Assembly: GCA_036351775.1 (NCBI GenBank)
Contig: JAZBPX010000057.1
Span: 1 to 29,163, forward strand
Direction of reading: 5' to 3'
Length of the DNA: 29,163 nt
Source: Pacificimonas sp036351775
GTDB lineage: Bacteria > Pseudomonadota > Alphaproteobacteria > Sphingomonadales > Sphingomonadaceae
The notes under the pieces were generated by a model, which ran no database searches, was not told the DNA's origin, and was given only the letters and a program-made list of their open reading frames with translations. The position numbers and the translations under genes were made by a program. Shown in pieces: positions 15,271 through 22,958 of the stretch. Numbering within the stretch: position 1 is the first letter of the stretch; each line of letters opens with the position of its first letter.

Positions 15271-16056
15271 ATGCTAAAAATCGTAAGCTGGAACATCAAT
15301 TCCGTACGCGCGCGGCTACCTATCGTTGAGCAGCTGGTGCGGGACGAAGATCCCGACATCATCTGCCTGCAGGAAACCAAGGTTCGCGACAGCCAGTTTC
15401 CGCACGAACCCTTCGAGACAATGGGTTACACGACCCGCATCCTGCACGGCCAGCCGATGCACCACGGCGTCGCCATCCTGTCGAAGGTGCCGCTGACCGA
15501 GGAGCGCCGCCATGACTGGCAGGACAATGGCGAGGCGCGGCATATCGGCGTACGGCTGCCCGGTGGCGAACTGCTCGAAAATGTCTATATCCCGGCGGGC
15601 GGAGATGTACCGGACCGCGAGGAAAACCCGAAGTTCGGCCAGAAGCTGGACTTTTACGAGCGGATGACGCGCTGGTCGGAAGCGCTCGATACGCCGACGA
15701 TCATGATGGGCGACTTCAACGTCGCGCCGCTGGAATGCGATGTCTGGAGCCACAAGCAGCTTCTCGGTGTCGTCAGCCATACGCCCATCGAGGTCGAGAC
15801 GATGGGCAGGCTGCAGGCTGCGCATGACTGGGTCGATGTGGGCCGCGAATTCATCGCCGCGCCGGAGCGGCTGTACACCTGGTGGAGCTACCGCGCGAAG
15901 GATTACCGCAAGTCCGACCGGGGCCGCCGTCTTGACCATGTCTGGGTCTCGCCGGCGCTGAAATCCGCCGTGACGGGGCACCGGGTTCTGGAGGATGCGC
16001 GGTCCTGGGAGAAGCCGTCCGACCACATCCCCCTCATTACCGAGCTTGAGGTCTAG
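15271..16056 (+). CDS. xth: Exodeoxyribonuclease III (AP endonuclease)
   Basis: Base-excision repair enzyme cutting at abasic sites and degrading one strand of duplex DNA. The 261-residue protein has every active-site block of the family: WNINSVRAR (residues 8-16), CLQETK with metal ligand E35, MMGDFNVAP with D148 and N150, the RRLDHVWVS segment, and SDHIPL near the C-terminus with the catalytic Asp-His pair. Length is normal. Starts at ATG 15271 and is followed 26 bp later by ribA, so the two may be co-transcribed. Confidence 0.96.
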   Translation: MLKIVSWNINSVRARLPIVEQLVRDEDPDIICLQETKVRDSQFPHEPFETMGYTTRILHGQPMHHGVAILSKVPLTEERRHDWQDNGEARHIGVRLPGGELLENVYIPAGGDVPDREENPKFGQKLDFYERMTRWSEALDTPTIMMGDFNVAPLECDVWSHKQLLGVVSHTPIEVETMGRLQAAHDWVDVGREFIAAPERLYTWWSYRAKDYRKSDRGRRLDHVWVSPALKSAVTGHRVLEDARSWEKPSDHIPLITELEV

Positions 16057-16082
16057 GCCGCGCGCCGCCAATCCCGGCACCC

Positions 16083-17150
16083 ATGAGCATTGCCGCCGAA
16101 CGCGCCGTTGACGAGCTGAAGCGTGGCCGTCCCGTCATTGTCGCGGGCACGGCCGAGGCGCTTGCCGTGCTGAGCGTCGAGGTCGCGACGGATGCTGCGC
16201 TGGCGGATTTCGACGGCGACGGGCGCGCTGACCTCCTCATTACCGACAAGCGCGCCGCCTCGCTGAAGCTGGCGAACCAGCGCCCGGCGGCGGGGATGCA
16301 TGCGGTACGGCTGGCGCGGCCGGACTGGATCGACGCGGCCGGTGCCTATGCCATCGCCGATCCGGTCAGCGACCTGTCGACGCCCTTAAAGGGTCCGTTC
16401 CGCACGGTGCCGCTGGCCGACGAGGCGGCGGCGGGCGCGGCGCTGCAACTGGTGAAGTTCGGTGGGCTCCTGCCGAGCGTGCATGTCAGGGCGGCGCGCG
16501 CTGGCGATGACTTTCCAAGGGTGCAGGTGGACGAGGTCGAGACATACCGGTCTTCCGGCACCCTTGCCGAGATCGGCAGGGCGAAGCTGCCGGTGAAGGG
16601 CGCGCCGGACGCGCGTGTCGTAGCCTTTCGCAGTCCCGGCGGCCCGGAGCATCTGGCGCTGCTGATCGGCGACTGGCGGCCGGGCGCGCAGGTACCGCCG
16701 CCGCTGACGCGCCTGCACAGCGCCTGCCTGACCGGCGATGTGCTGGGCAGCCTGAAATGCGACTGCGGCGACCAGCTTCATGCAGCCGTTGCGGCGATGA
16801 CCGAAGCGGGCGGCGGCGTCCTTCTTTACCTGCAGCAGGAGGGGCGCGGCATCGGCCTCATCAACAAGATGCGCGCCTATGCCCTGCAGGATCAGGGCTA
16901 TGACACGGTCGATGCGAACCTGCGCCTCGGCTTCGAAGTGGACGAGCGCGACTTCGGCATCGCCGCCGAGATGCTGGCCCAGCTCGAAATCCCGCGCATC
17001 CGCCTCTTGACGAATAACCCCGAAAAGGTCGGCGCGCTGGGTAAAACCGGCATCGAGGTCGTTGAGCGCGTGCCCCTGGTGGCGGGACACGGCCCGCTCA
17101 ACGAGGCCTATCTCGCAACCAAACGCGACCGTACCGGGCACCAGTTCTAG
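16083..17150 (+). CDS. ribA: GTP cyclohydrolase II with degenerate N-terminal DHBP-synthase-like domain
   Basis: First enzyme of the GTP branch of riboflavin synthesis. The C-terminal half (about residues 165-350) is a complete cyclohydrolase II: zinc ligands C215, C226 and C228 in SACLTGDVLGSLKCDC, QQEGRGIGLINK, and LTNNPEKVGAL. The first 160 residues resemble RibB (AAERAVDELKRGRPVIV start; LLITDKRAA; later VDEVETYRSSGTLAE), but the acidic DDEDRENEGD catalytic loop is replaced by FDGDGRADL and the HTE motif is missing, so DHBP synthase activity is not expected. The product is 355 residues. No FMN riboswitch is visible in the short upstream gap. Confidence 0.92.
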   Translation: MSIAAERAVDELKRGRPVIVAGTAEALAVLSVEVATDAALADFDGDGRADLLITDKRAASLKLANQRPAAGMHAVRLARPDWIDAAGAYAIADPVSDLSTPLKGPFRTVPLADEAAAGAALQLVKFGGLLPSVHVRAARAGDDFPRVQVDEVETYRSSGTLAEIGRAKLPVKGAPDARVVAFRSPGGPEHLALLIGDWRPGAQVPPPLTRLHSACLTGDVLGSLKCDCGDQLHAAVAAMTEAGGGVLLYLQQEGRGIGLINKMRAYALQDQGYDTVDANLRLGFEVDERDFGIAAEMLAQLEIPRIRLLTNNPEKVGALGKTGIEVVERVPLVAGHGPLNEAYLATKRDRTGHQF

Positions 17151-17206
17151 TCCGTTCGTCGAGCGCTGGCGGTGTTCGGCTAGATTGAGGTGTTTGCGCG
17201 GCGCGA

Positions 17207-17956
17207 ATGTCCCACGGGGATATTGTGGGACATGCCTTTCGCCTTGCTGGCGGCCTGACGCCGGAGCCGTTTGCCGCCGCTTACCGTGCGCGCGGACGGG
17301 TTCAGATCGCCGATTTCCTGCACGCAGGCGATGCCGAAGCGCTCTACGATGCCCTGAGGGCGTCGCAGCGCTGGCGGCTGGTCTTTAACGACGGCGACCG
17401 GGTTTACGAGCTGGACCGCGAGACGCAGGCCGGGCTGCCGGACGGAAAGATGGAGCAGCTTGCCCTTGCGGCCTATCGCGGCGCGCGCGCCGGATTCCAG
17501 TACCGCTACGAGGCGATCCGGGTTCCGGACGGCGCGGCGATGCGCGCCGCGTCCGGGACGTCGCTCGATGATTTCGCGGCGTTCCTGTCGGGTGGGGATG
17601 CGGCCGATTTCCTGAAGGCCGTGACAGGCGACGCCCATATTCGCTTTGCCGACGCGCAGGCAACGGCGTTTGGCCTCAACCATTTCCTGACCGCGCATCA
17701 TGACGAGGTGTCGGGCAAGCAGCGCAGCGCTGCCTATGCGATGAGCCTGACCCCCGGCTGGCGACCGGATTTCGGCGGGATCCTGATGTTCCACGACGAG
17801 AACGGCCAGATCGAGGAGGGGTACACACCTCGGTTCAATGCCTTGAACCTTCTGGCCATCCCGCAGCCGCATTCGGTCAGCATAGTAACGCCCTTCGCCC
17901 CGTCCCGCCGCTATTCCGTAACGGGCTGGCTCCGGACGAGCGAACAGCCCGCCTAG
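17207..17956 (+). CDS. 2-oxoglutarate/Fe(II)-dependent oxygenase (prolyl-hydroxylase type)
   Basis: A 249-residue dioxygenase with the double-stranded beta-helix motifs of the prolyl 4-hydroxylase/PHD2-like group. The iron site is H164-x-D166 in LTAHHDEVSG and the distal H222 in PQPHSVSIV. R235 in SRRYSVTGWLR is positioned to bind 2-oxoglutarate. FGGILMFHDENG forms the usual middle strand. Bacterial members hydroxylate proteins such as EF-Tu or small molecules; the substrate here cannot be inferred. It follows ribA by 56 bp and ends 10 bp before the convergent bolA. Confidence 0.88.
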   Translation: MSHGDIVGHAFRLAGGLTPEPFAAAYRARGRVQIADFLHAGDAEALYDALRASQRWRLVFNDGDRVYELDRETQAGLPDGKMEQLALAAYRGARAGFQYRYEAIRVPDGAAMRAASGTSLDDFAAFLSGGDAADFLKAVTGDAHIRFADAQATAFGLNHFLTAHHDEVSGKQRSAAYAMSLTPGWRPDFGGILMFHDENGQIEEGYTPRFNALNLLAIPQPHSVSIVTPFAPSRRYSVTGWLRTSEQPA

Positions 17957-17966
17957 GTCAGCACCT

Positions 17967-18257
17967 TCAGTCCCGCGTCTCTGCCTTGATGCGGAGCGCG
18001 TGGATAACGGTCATCAGGTCGCCGAGCGCGTCGTAGACCGCGCGCTGCCGCGCCACCCGGCTGAGGCCGTCGAAGGCCGCGGCTTCGATCTCGACCGCCC
18101 AGTGGCTCTCGCCGGAGCCGTCGTCCCCGGCATGGCCGCTGTGGAGCGCGCTTTCGTTCACGACCATGAGCCGCGCAGGGGCCAGTGCTTCGGTCAGCCG
18201 CCGTTCGATCTCCGCCTGCATTCCGCCCGTCATCGCAACTGCCTCACCGTCCGTCAT
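17967..18257 (-). CDS. bolA: BolA family protein
   Basis: A 96-residue BolA-type protein, likely partnering a monothiol glutaredoxin in Fe-S cluster traffic or acting as a regulator. Conserved blocks are the helix EIERRLTEALAP, VVNESALHSGH, SHWAVEIEAAAFDGLSRVARQR and the C-terminal VIHALRIKA; the invariant HAL motif is present, and ESHW replaces the usual ESHF. The start is chosen at 18257 because an AAAGGA ribosome site sits about eight bases upstream; the earlier in-frame ATG at 18266 overlaps that site. It is divergent from the DnaJ-domain gene. Confidence 0.92.
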   Translation of the reverse strand: MTDGEAVAMTGGMQAEIERRLTEALAPARLMVVNESALHSGHAGDDGSGESHWAVEIEAAAFDGLSRVARQRAVYDALGDLMTVIHALRIKAETRD

Positions 18258-18304
18258 GCCGCACATCCTTTCGCAAGGGCGCCCCTATCCTATATCGGGG
18301 CGCT

Positions 18305-18889
18305 GTGACGAGGGAATCGAACCAAGAGGCCGAACCTGCCCCCAAGCGCCGCCGCGAGCGCTTTCATGGCCGCGTCGAGCGCGACGGCCTGTGCGAGCGC
18401 CCAGGCTGCTGCGAGGCGGGCGAGTTCCGTGCGCCGAAGGAGGGGCAGGCGTGCGGCGACGGTCCGCCCGACTGGCGCTGGTTCTGCCTCGATCATGTGC
18501 GCGAGTTCAATGCAGGGTATAGCTGGCGCGGTGACCTGATGAGCGAGGCGCGGGCGCGCTGGGACCGCTCGACCGCCGCCTTTGCCTCCAACGCCTATGC
18601 CCATGCCTTCGATGACGAAGTCGGCGCAATGCGTGACCGTTACGGCGCGGACGTGTTTCCCGAGCGCGCTGCGCAGACCGGTATGCGGCTCAGCCCCGAG
18701 GATCACGCGGCGCTGGACGCCTTCGGCCTCGACCGCCGCACGACGCGCGAAGCGATCCGCGTGCGTTACAAGGAGCTGGTGCGCGAATATCACCCCGACA
18801 TGAACGGCGGCGACCGGTCGCACGAGGGCGCGTTGCAGACGGTGATCGATGCCTATAGCCAGCTTCGCCGCAGCCCCGCCTTTTCCTGA
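18305..18889 (+). CDS. DnaJ-domain protein with N-terminal cysteine motif
   Basis: A 194-residue protein ending in a J domain (about residues 135-190) with the HPD motif in YHPDMNGGDRSHEGALQTVI. The N-terminal region has paired cysteines (GLCERPGCCEAGEF) and FCLDHVREFN, a possible zinc site. The architecture matches a sphingomonad/rhizobial J-protein group usually found just upstream of cobS. J domains stimulate DnaK, so a chaperone link to CobS/CobT is plausible but inferred. GTG 18305 gives the expected N-terminus (RRRERFHGRVERDG); no in-frame ATG is suitably placed. The J domain is at the C-terminus, unlike true DnaJ. Confidence 0.85.
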   Translation: MTRESNQEAEPAPKRRRERFHGRVERDGLCERPGCCEAGEFRAPKEGQACGDGPPDWRWFCLDHVREFNAGYSWRGDLMSEARARWDRSTAAFASNAYAHAFDDEVGAMRDRYGADVFPERAAQTGMRLSPEDHAALDAFGLDRRTTREAIRVRYKELVREYHPDMNGGDRSHEGALQTVIDAYSQLRRSPAFS

Positions 18890-18911
18890 GCCTTTCGGGG
18901 CGCCGCCGAGA

Positions 18912-18920
18912 CCCCTAAAG
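18912..18920 (+). promoter_or_regulatory. Shine-Dalgarno for cobS
   Basis: CTAAAGGAC provides AAAGGA about eight bases before the ATG at 18928, fixing the start. Confidence 0.6.
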
Positions 18921-18927
18921 GACACTG

Positions 18928-19947
18928 ATGGCAAGCCTTCCAAAACAGACCCCCGACCAGCCCGGTTCGTCCGAGACGCTGATGACCGCCCCCGATACGG
19001 AGGTGGACGCGCGCGCCGCGTTCGGGCTCGACATCGACTTGAAAATCCCGGCGTTCAGCCAGGCGGACGAGCGCGTTCCCGACCTCGATGAGGACTATGT
19101 CTTCGATCCGGACACGACGCTGGCCATCGTGGCGGGTTTCGCGTTCAATCGGCGCGTGATGATCCAGGGTTATCACGGTACGGGGAAGTCGACGCATATC
19201 GAGCAGGTGGCCGCGCGCCTCAACTGGCCGTGCATCCGCATCAACCTCGACAGCCACATCAGCCGCATCGACCTCGTCGGCAAGGACGCCATCGTCCTTC
19301 GCGACGGGCAGCAGGTGACGGAGTTTCGCGAGGGGCTCCTCCCCTGGGCGCTGCAGACGCCGACGGCGCTGGTGTTCGACGAATATGATGCGGGGCGTCC
19401 AGACGTGATGTTCGTGATCCAGCGCGTCCTGGAGGTCGAGGGCAAGCTGACCCTGCTCGACCAGAACCGCGTCATCCGGCCGAACCCCTTCTTCCGCCTG
19501 TTCGCGACCTCGAATACCATCGGTCTTGGCGACACGTCGGGCCTCTATCACGGCACTCAGCAGATCAACCAGGGCCAGATGGACCGCTGGAACATCGTGA
19601 CGACCCTGAACTATCTCGACGAGGCGCACGAGACGGCGATCGTCCACGCGAAAGCCGGCGAGCACCTGGCGGGCGACGAGGGCAAGGAAAAGATCCGCCG
19701 CATGGTGCAGGTCGCGGACCTGACGCGGCAGGGCTTCATGAACGGCGATATCTCGACGGTGATGAGCCCGCGCACGGTGCTGACCTGGGCGCAGAATGCC
19801 GGGATCTTCGGCGATGTCGGCTTCTCGTTCCGGGTGAGCTTCCTGAACAAATGCGACGAACTGGAACGCCCGCTGGTCGCCGAATATTACCAGCGCGTGT
19901 TCGGCGAGGATTTGCCGGAAAGCGTGGTCAGCCAGGCGCGGGGTTAG
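18928..19947 (+). CDS. cobS: CobS-like AAA+ ATPase (cobaltochelatase subunit family)
   Basis: A 339-residue AAA+ protein of the MoxR/chelatase group. Walker A is GYHGTGKST (81-89), Walker B is ALVFDEYD (147-154), and FATSNT (192-197) is sensor 1. In aerobic vitamin B12 synthesis CobS and CobT form the motor that helps CobN insert cobalt into hydrogenobyrinate diamide. No cobN or other corrin gene is in this window, and CobS/CobT pairs also occur in bacteria without that pathway, so a different remodelling job is possible. It follows the DnaJ-like gene by 38 bp. Its TAG overlaps the opposite-strand vapC stop by four bases. Confidence 0.9.
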   Translation: MASLPKQTPDQPGSSETLMTAPDTEVDARAAFGLDIDLKIPAFSQADERVPDLDEDYVFDPDTTLAIVAGFAFNRRVMIQGYHGTGKSTHIEQVAARLNWPCIRINLDSHISRIDLVGKDAIVLRDGQQVTEFREGLLPWALQTPTALVFDEYDAGRPDVMFVIQRVLEVEGKLTLLDQNRVIRPNPFFRLFATSNTIGLGDTSGLYHGTQQINQGQMDRWNIVTTLNYLDEAHETAIVHAKAGEHLAGDEGKEKIRRMVQVADLTRQGFMNGDISTVMSPRTVLTWAQNAGIFGDVGFSFRVSFLNKCDELERPLVAEYYQRVFGEDLPESVVSQARG

Positions 19948-20327
19948 CGCGCCGCTTCAACATCCGTCGCTGCGAAATCCTTGCCGACGTACAGTAGCGG
20001 GCAAGCCCGCTCCTTTGCGAGCGCATAGGCGAAGCAGTCGCCAAAATTGAGCTTCGCCGGGTGAAAGCCCTTGCCCCAGCGGCGGTAGGCTTCTGCGGCT
20101 TCAAGCGCGCGGGTTTCGGTGAGCGGAATGTAGTCGATGCTCAATCGGCCCAGCAGTGTGTGAACCGCGTTCAGCTTGTCGCGCGCACCGGCTACGATCA
20201 GCGTCTCCGTTAGCGTGGCGGCGGACATGGCCACGCGATCCGCCGTTTCCAGTATGTTTATGCAGCGGCTCTCCTCGGAGCCTTGCAAAGTTATCTCGAT
20301 TACCGCCGATGAATCGACGACGATCAA
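19944..20327 (-). CDS. vapC: VapC-type PIN-domain toxin
   Basis: A 127-residue PIN-domain ribonuclease, the normal length for VapC. The start is VVDSSAVIEI with D5; E41 (TLTETLIVAG), D97 (NFGDCFAYALA) and D117 or D122 (VGKDFAATD) complete the acidic site, so the toxin looks intact. VapC toxins usually cut initiator tRNA or rRNA; the target here is unknown. Its ATG overlaps the antitoxin stop (ATGA), the usual coupled arrangement, and its TAA overlaps the cobS stop convergently. Base composition appears less GC-rich than cobS and cobT. Confidence 0.92.
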   Translation of the reverse strand: MIVVDSSAVIEITLQGSEESRCINILETADRVAMSAATLTETLIVAGARDKLNAVHTLLGRLSIDYIPLTETRALEAAEAYRRWGKGFHPAKLNFGDCFAYALAKERACPLLYVGKDFAATDVEAAR

Positions 20328-20581
20328 CCCGGCAGACCGTTCTCATCATAGAGAAAATCGGTGACGCGCTCTGAAGGTCCGTCATATTCGCCCTTCAGGA
20401 TCCCGGACAGCTCTTCGAGCGCGGCACGCCTTTTCTCGCGCGTCGATGCTGCACAGACGGGCTCAAAGCGAATGACCGCTCTACCATGGCGGGTCAGAAC
20501 GACCTCCTCACCGCCCTCGGAAAGCCGCACGAGTTCCGTGAGTTTTGCCTTGGCCTGGCTGATGGGTATCTGGATCGTCAC
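20324..20581 (-). CDS. Phd/YefM-type antitoxin of the VapC toxin
   Basis: An 85-residue antitoxin. The N-terminal two-thirds is a Phd/YefM DNA-binding fold (QIPISQAKAKLTELVRL, GEEVVLTRHGRAVIRFEP). The charged tail (about 50-85, ending FLYDENGLPG) should wrap the toxin. The start codon is GTG at 20581, with GGAGA about seven bases upstream. It sits first in the pair, as expected, and its own promoter with an overlapping operator is visible upstream, so autorepression by the antitoxin-toxin complex is likely. Confidence 0.9.
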   Translation of the reverse strand: MTIQIPISQAKAKLTELVRLSEGGEEVVLTRHGRAVIRFEPVCAASTREKRRAALEELSGILKGEYDGPSERVTDFLYDENGLPG

Positions 20582-20596
20582 GGTCAGTCTCCGAAT

Positions 20597-20634
20597 TGGA
20601 CCAAATCTATAGTCCAGAATGTGTCAGCGCTCAA
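20597..20634 (-). promoter_or_regulatory. Promoter and putative operator of the toxin-antitoxin pair
   Basis: On the minus strand a -35 TTGAGC (20629-20634) and a -10 TATAGA (20606-20611) are separated by exactly 17 bp. An inverted repeat TGGAC/GTCCA at 20597-20616 straddles the -10, a position where a bound antitoxin would block RNA polymerase. Transcription would start near 20599 and translation at 20581, giving a short leader. This is the best-formed promoter in the window. Confidence 0.65.
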
Positions 20635-20733
20635 GTGAGCCGCTCCCGTTGCAGCTTCCCTGTCGGTTCAGCCAGTCGCCCGCTGCCTTCAGCCTGTTCA
20701 GCATGCTGTCCATCCCCTACGTCTCTGGCGCAT

Positions 20734-22611
20734 ATGAGTAACGACAAAGCATCCCCCGTTGAAGACTTTCGCCAGGCGCTCGGTGCGGCGCTGCGGGCGA
20801 TGGCGCGTGAACCGGACTATGAGCTGAGCTATACCGCCGACCGCCCGTCGGGCGGCGACAAGGCGGGGCGCATTCCGCAGCCGCCGAAGGCCATGCCGGC
20901 GCGGGAAGTGCGCGAGGCGCGCGGCTGGGCCGATAGCTTCGCGCTGAAAAAGCGCCACCATGATGCGAAGGCGCATATGGCGGCGCAGCCTGCGGCGGGC
21001 GCGGCACGCGACGTGTTCAACGCGGCTGAGCAGGCGCGGATCGAGGCGCTGGGCGCGAACGCCATGCCGGGCTGTGCGGATAACCTGTCTGCCATGGTCG
21101 ATGCGCGGGTGCGCATGGACCCCATCGCGCGGGCGAAGAGCAGCGACGAGGTGCCGCTGTCGACCGCCGTCGGCCTGATCATGCGGCAGCGGCTGACTGG
21201 CGCGCCGATTCCGGCGCAGGCCGAAACGGGCGTGGCGCTCGTGCGCGACTGGATCGAGACGGAGGCGGGCGCTCACCTCGACGATCTGCTCGGCAGCGCG
21301 GGCGACCAGGACGCCTTTGCGCGGCTGACCCGCGATATCCTCCGCGACCTTGACCTGATCGACGCCGAATCGGACGAGACCGAGGACAGCGAAGAGGACG
21401 AGGAGTCCTCGGAAGACGATAATGAGGACAGCGGCGACGAGGGCGATGATGATGACGGCGACGATGAAACGCCCTCATCCGGACAGGACGCCTCGCTCGA
21501 CGAACGCGGCGAGGAGCAGGATTCCGACAGCGAGGAGGGCGAGCAGGACGCGCAGTTCGACGATGACATGCTGTCCAACGCCGAAATGGGCGACGAGGCG
21601 GATGACGGCGCGGTGCCCTTCCGCCCGAATGCGCCGTGGACCGAGCTGCCGAGCCTGTTCGACTACAGGGCGTTCACGACCGAATATGACGAGATCCTCG
21701 GCGCCGACGAGCTGTGCGATCCGGAGGAGCTGACGCGCCTGCGCACCTATCTCGACCAGCAGCTGACCAGCCTGCAGGGCGTGGTGGCGAAGCTGGCGAA
21801 CCGGCTGCAGCGGCGTCTCCTCGCGCAGCAGAACCGGGCCTGGGATTTCGACCAGGAGGAGGGGCTTCTGGACGCTGCCCGCCTGACGCGCATCGTTGTC
21901 GATCCGACCGGCGCTCTCTCCTACAAGGTCGAGCGCGATACCGATTTCCGCGACACGGTAGTGACCCTCCTGATCGACAATTCGGGCTCCATGCGCGGCA
22001 GGCCCATTTCCATTGCTGCCATCTGCGCCGATATCCTCGCGCGCACGCTGGAGCGCTGCGCGGTGAAGACGGAGATCCTCGGCTTCACCACGCGCGCATG
22101 GAAGGGCGGGTCGAGCCGCGAGAAATGGCTCCACAAGGACCGTCCGGCAAAGCCCGGCCGCCTCAATGACCTCCGCCACATCATCTACAAGCGCGCGGAT
22201 GAACCCTGGCGGCGCGCGCGCAAAAATCTCGGCCTGATGATGCGCGAGGGCCTCCTGAAGGAAAATATCGACGGCGAGGCGCTGCTGTGGGCGCACAACC
22301 GCATCATGGCGCGGCCGGAGGAGCGGCGCATCCTGATGGTGATTTCCGACGGCGCGCCTGTCGACGATTCGACGCTGTCGGTGAACAGCGGCGCCTATCT
22401 GGAAACGCATCTGCGGCAGGTGATCGACTGGATCGAGACCCGCTCGCCAGTCGAACTGAACGCCATCGGCATCGGCCATGACGTAACCCGCTACTACCGC
22501 CGCGCGGTCACCATCATGGACGCCGAACAGCTGGGCGGGACGATGGTCGAGCAGCTGGCACAGCTGTTCGAGGAGGATACGGGGCCGAAGCGGGGACGGC
22601 GGGCGGCCTGA
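20734..22611 (+). CDS. cobT: CobT-like von Willebrand factor A protein (cobaltochelatase subunit family)
   Basis: A 625-residue partner of CobS. The N-terminal part (about 1-205) matches CobT (VEDFRQALGAALRAMARE). Then follows a long Asp/Glu/Ser-rich linker (about 207-290). The C-terminal VWA domain (about 400-610) has an intact MIDAS site, D415-x-S417-x-S419 in LIDNSGSMRGRP, with ISDGAPVDDSTL further on. In chelatases and MoxR/VWA systems this domain couples ATPase motion to a client. The start is ATG 20734 (MSNDKASPVEDF); the frame is open further upstream but that region is the toxin-antitoxin promoter. The cassette on the other strand separates it from cobS by nearly 800 bp. Confidence 0.9.
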   Translation: MSNDKASPVEDFRQALGAALRAMAREPDYELSYTADRPSGGDKAGRIPQPPKAMPAREVREARGWADSFALKKRHHDAKAHMAAQPAAGAARDVFNAAEQARIEALGANAMPGCADNLSAMVDARVRMDPIARAKSSDEVPLSTAVGLIMRQRLTGAPIPAQAETGVALVRDWIETEAGAHLDDLLGSAGDQDAFARLTRDILRDLDLIDAESDETEDSEEDEESSEDDNEDSGDEGDDDDGDDETPSSGQDASLDERGEEQDSDSEEGEQDAQFDDDMLSNAEMGDEADDGAVPFRPNAPWTELPSLFDYRAFTTEYDEILGADELCDPEELTRLRTYLDQQLTSLQGVVAKLANRLQRRLLAQQNRAWDFDQEEGLLDAARLTRIVVDPTGALSYKVERDTDFRDTVVTLLIDNSGSMRGRPISIAAICADILARTLERCAVKTEILGFTTRAWKGGSSREKWLHKDRPAKPGRLNDLRHIIYKRADEPWRRARKNLGLMMREGLLKENIDGEALLWAHNRIMARPEERRILMVISDGAPVDDSTLSVNSGAYLETHLRQVIDWIETRSPVELNAIGIGHDVTRYYRRAVTIMDAEQLGGTMVEQLAQLFEEDTGPKRGRRAA

Positions 22612-22686
22612 CCAAAACAGGCGCAGGCTGGGGCCACGCCGTGACCGGAGCGCCGCGCGGCCTCGAGAGCACAGGCCCCCACCTAA

Positions 22687-22800
22687 CCTCCCCCGCAAGC
22701 GGTGGAGGGACGCGTTCTTCCTCCACCGCCCAAGCGGGGGAGGTGGCCGAGCGTAGCGAGAGCCTGCCCCGGCGTAGGCCGGGGTCGGAGGGGGCCAGTA
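22687..22800. repeat. Second type of intergenic palindrome
   Basis: Bases 22687-22743 form an inverted repeat in which CCTCCCCCGC and GCGGTGGAGG recur as complements around a short loop. It is followed by a smaller hairpin, CCCCGGC/GCCGGGG, near 22767-22784. The sequence differs from the GTCAT-ended repeats. The 347-bp gap 22612-22958 between cobT and the glycine-zipper gene holds this and the inverted repeat at 22817, and no gene I can support. Confidence 0.7.
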
Positions 22801-22816
22801 CTCACGCTCCCACTCC

Positions 22817-22844
22817 CTGAACGCCAGCAAAACGCAACGTTCAG
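22817..22844. promoter_or_regulatory. Inverted repeat upstream of the glycine-zipper gene
   Basis: CTGAACG (22817-22823) and CGTTCAG (22838-22844) are perfect complements 14 bases apart, about 115 bp before the ATG. The halves resemble the GGAAC and CGTT boxes of the alphaproteobacterial general-stress sigma EcfG, but the first box lacks a G and the spacing is 15 rather than 16-17. An operator is the simpler reading. Confidence 0.35.
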
Positions 22845-22958
22845 CATATGCCCATCGCGAATCGCGCAAGGTTCGTTCGTGGCCGCGGGCAACTGTTTGT
22901 CCCCTGTTCCGCTCGCGGTCACACCTTGTGTAACGAGCGTAAGAATGGGAGCGACCTC

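Noticed and set aside
16057..16082. FMN riboswitch before ribA
   Set aside because: The gap between xth and ribA is only 26 bp, too short for the aptamer.
22817..22844. EcfG-type general-stress promoter
   Set aside because: The first box is TGAAC, not GGAAC, and the spacing is 15 rather than 16-17; kept only as an inverted repeat.
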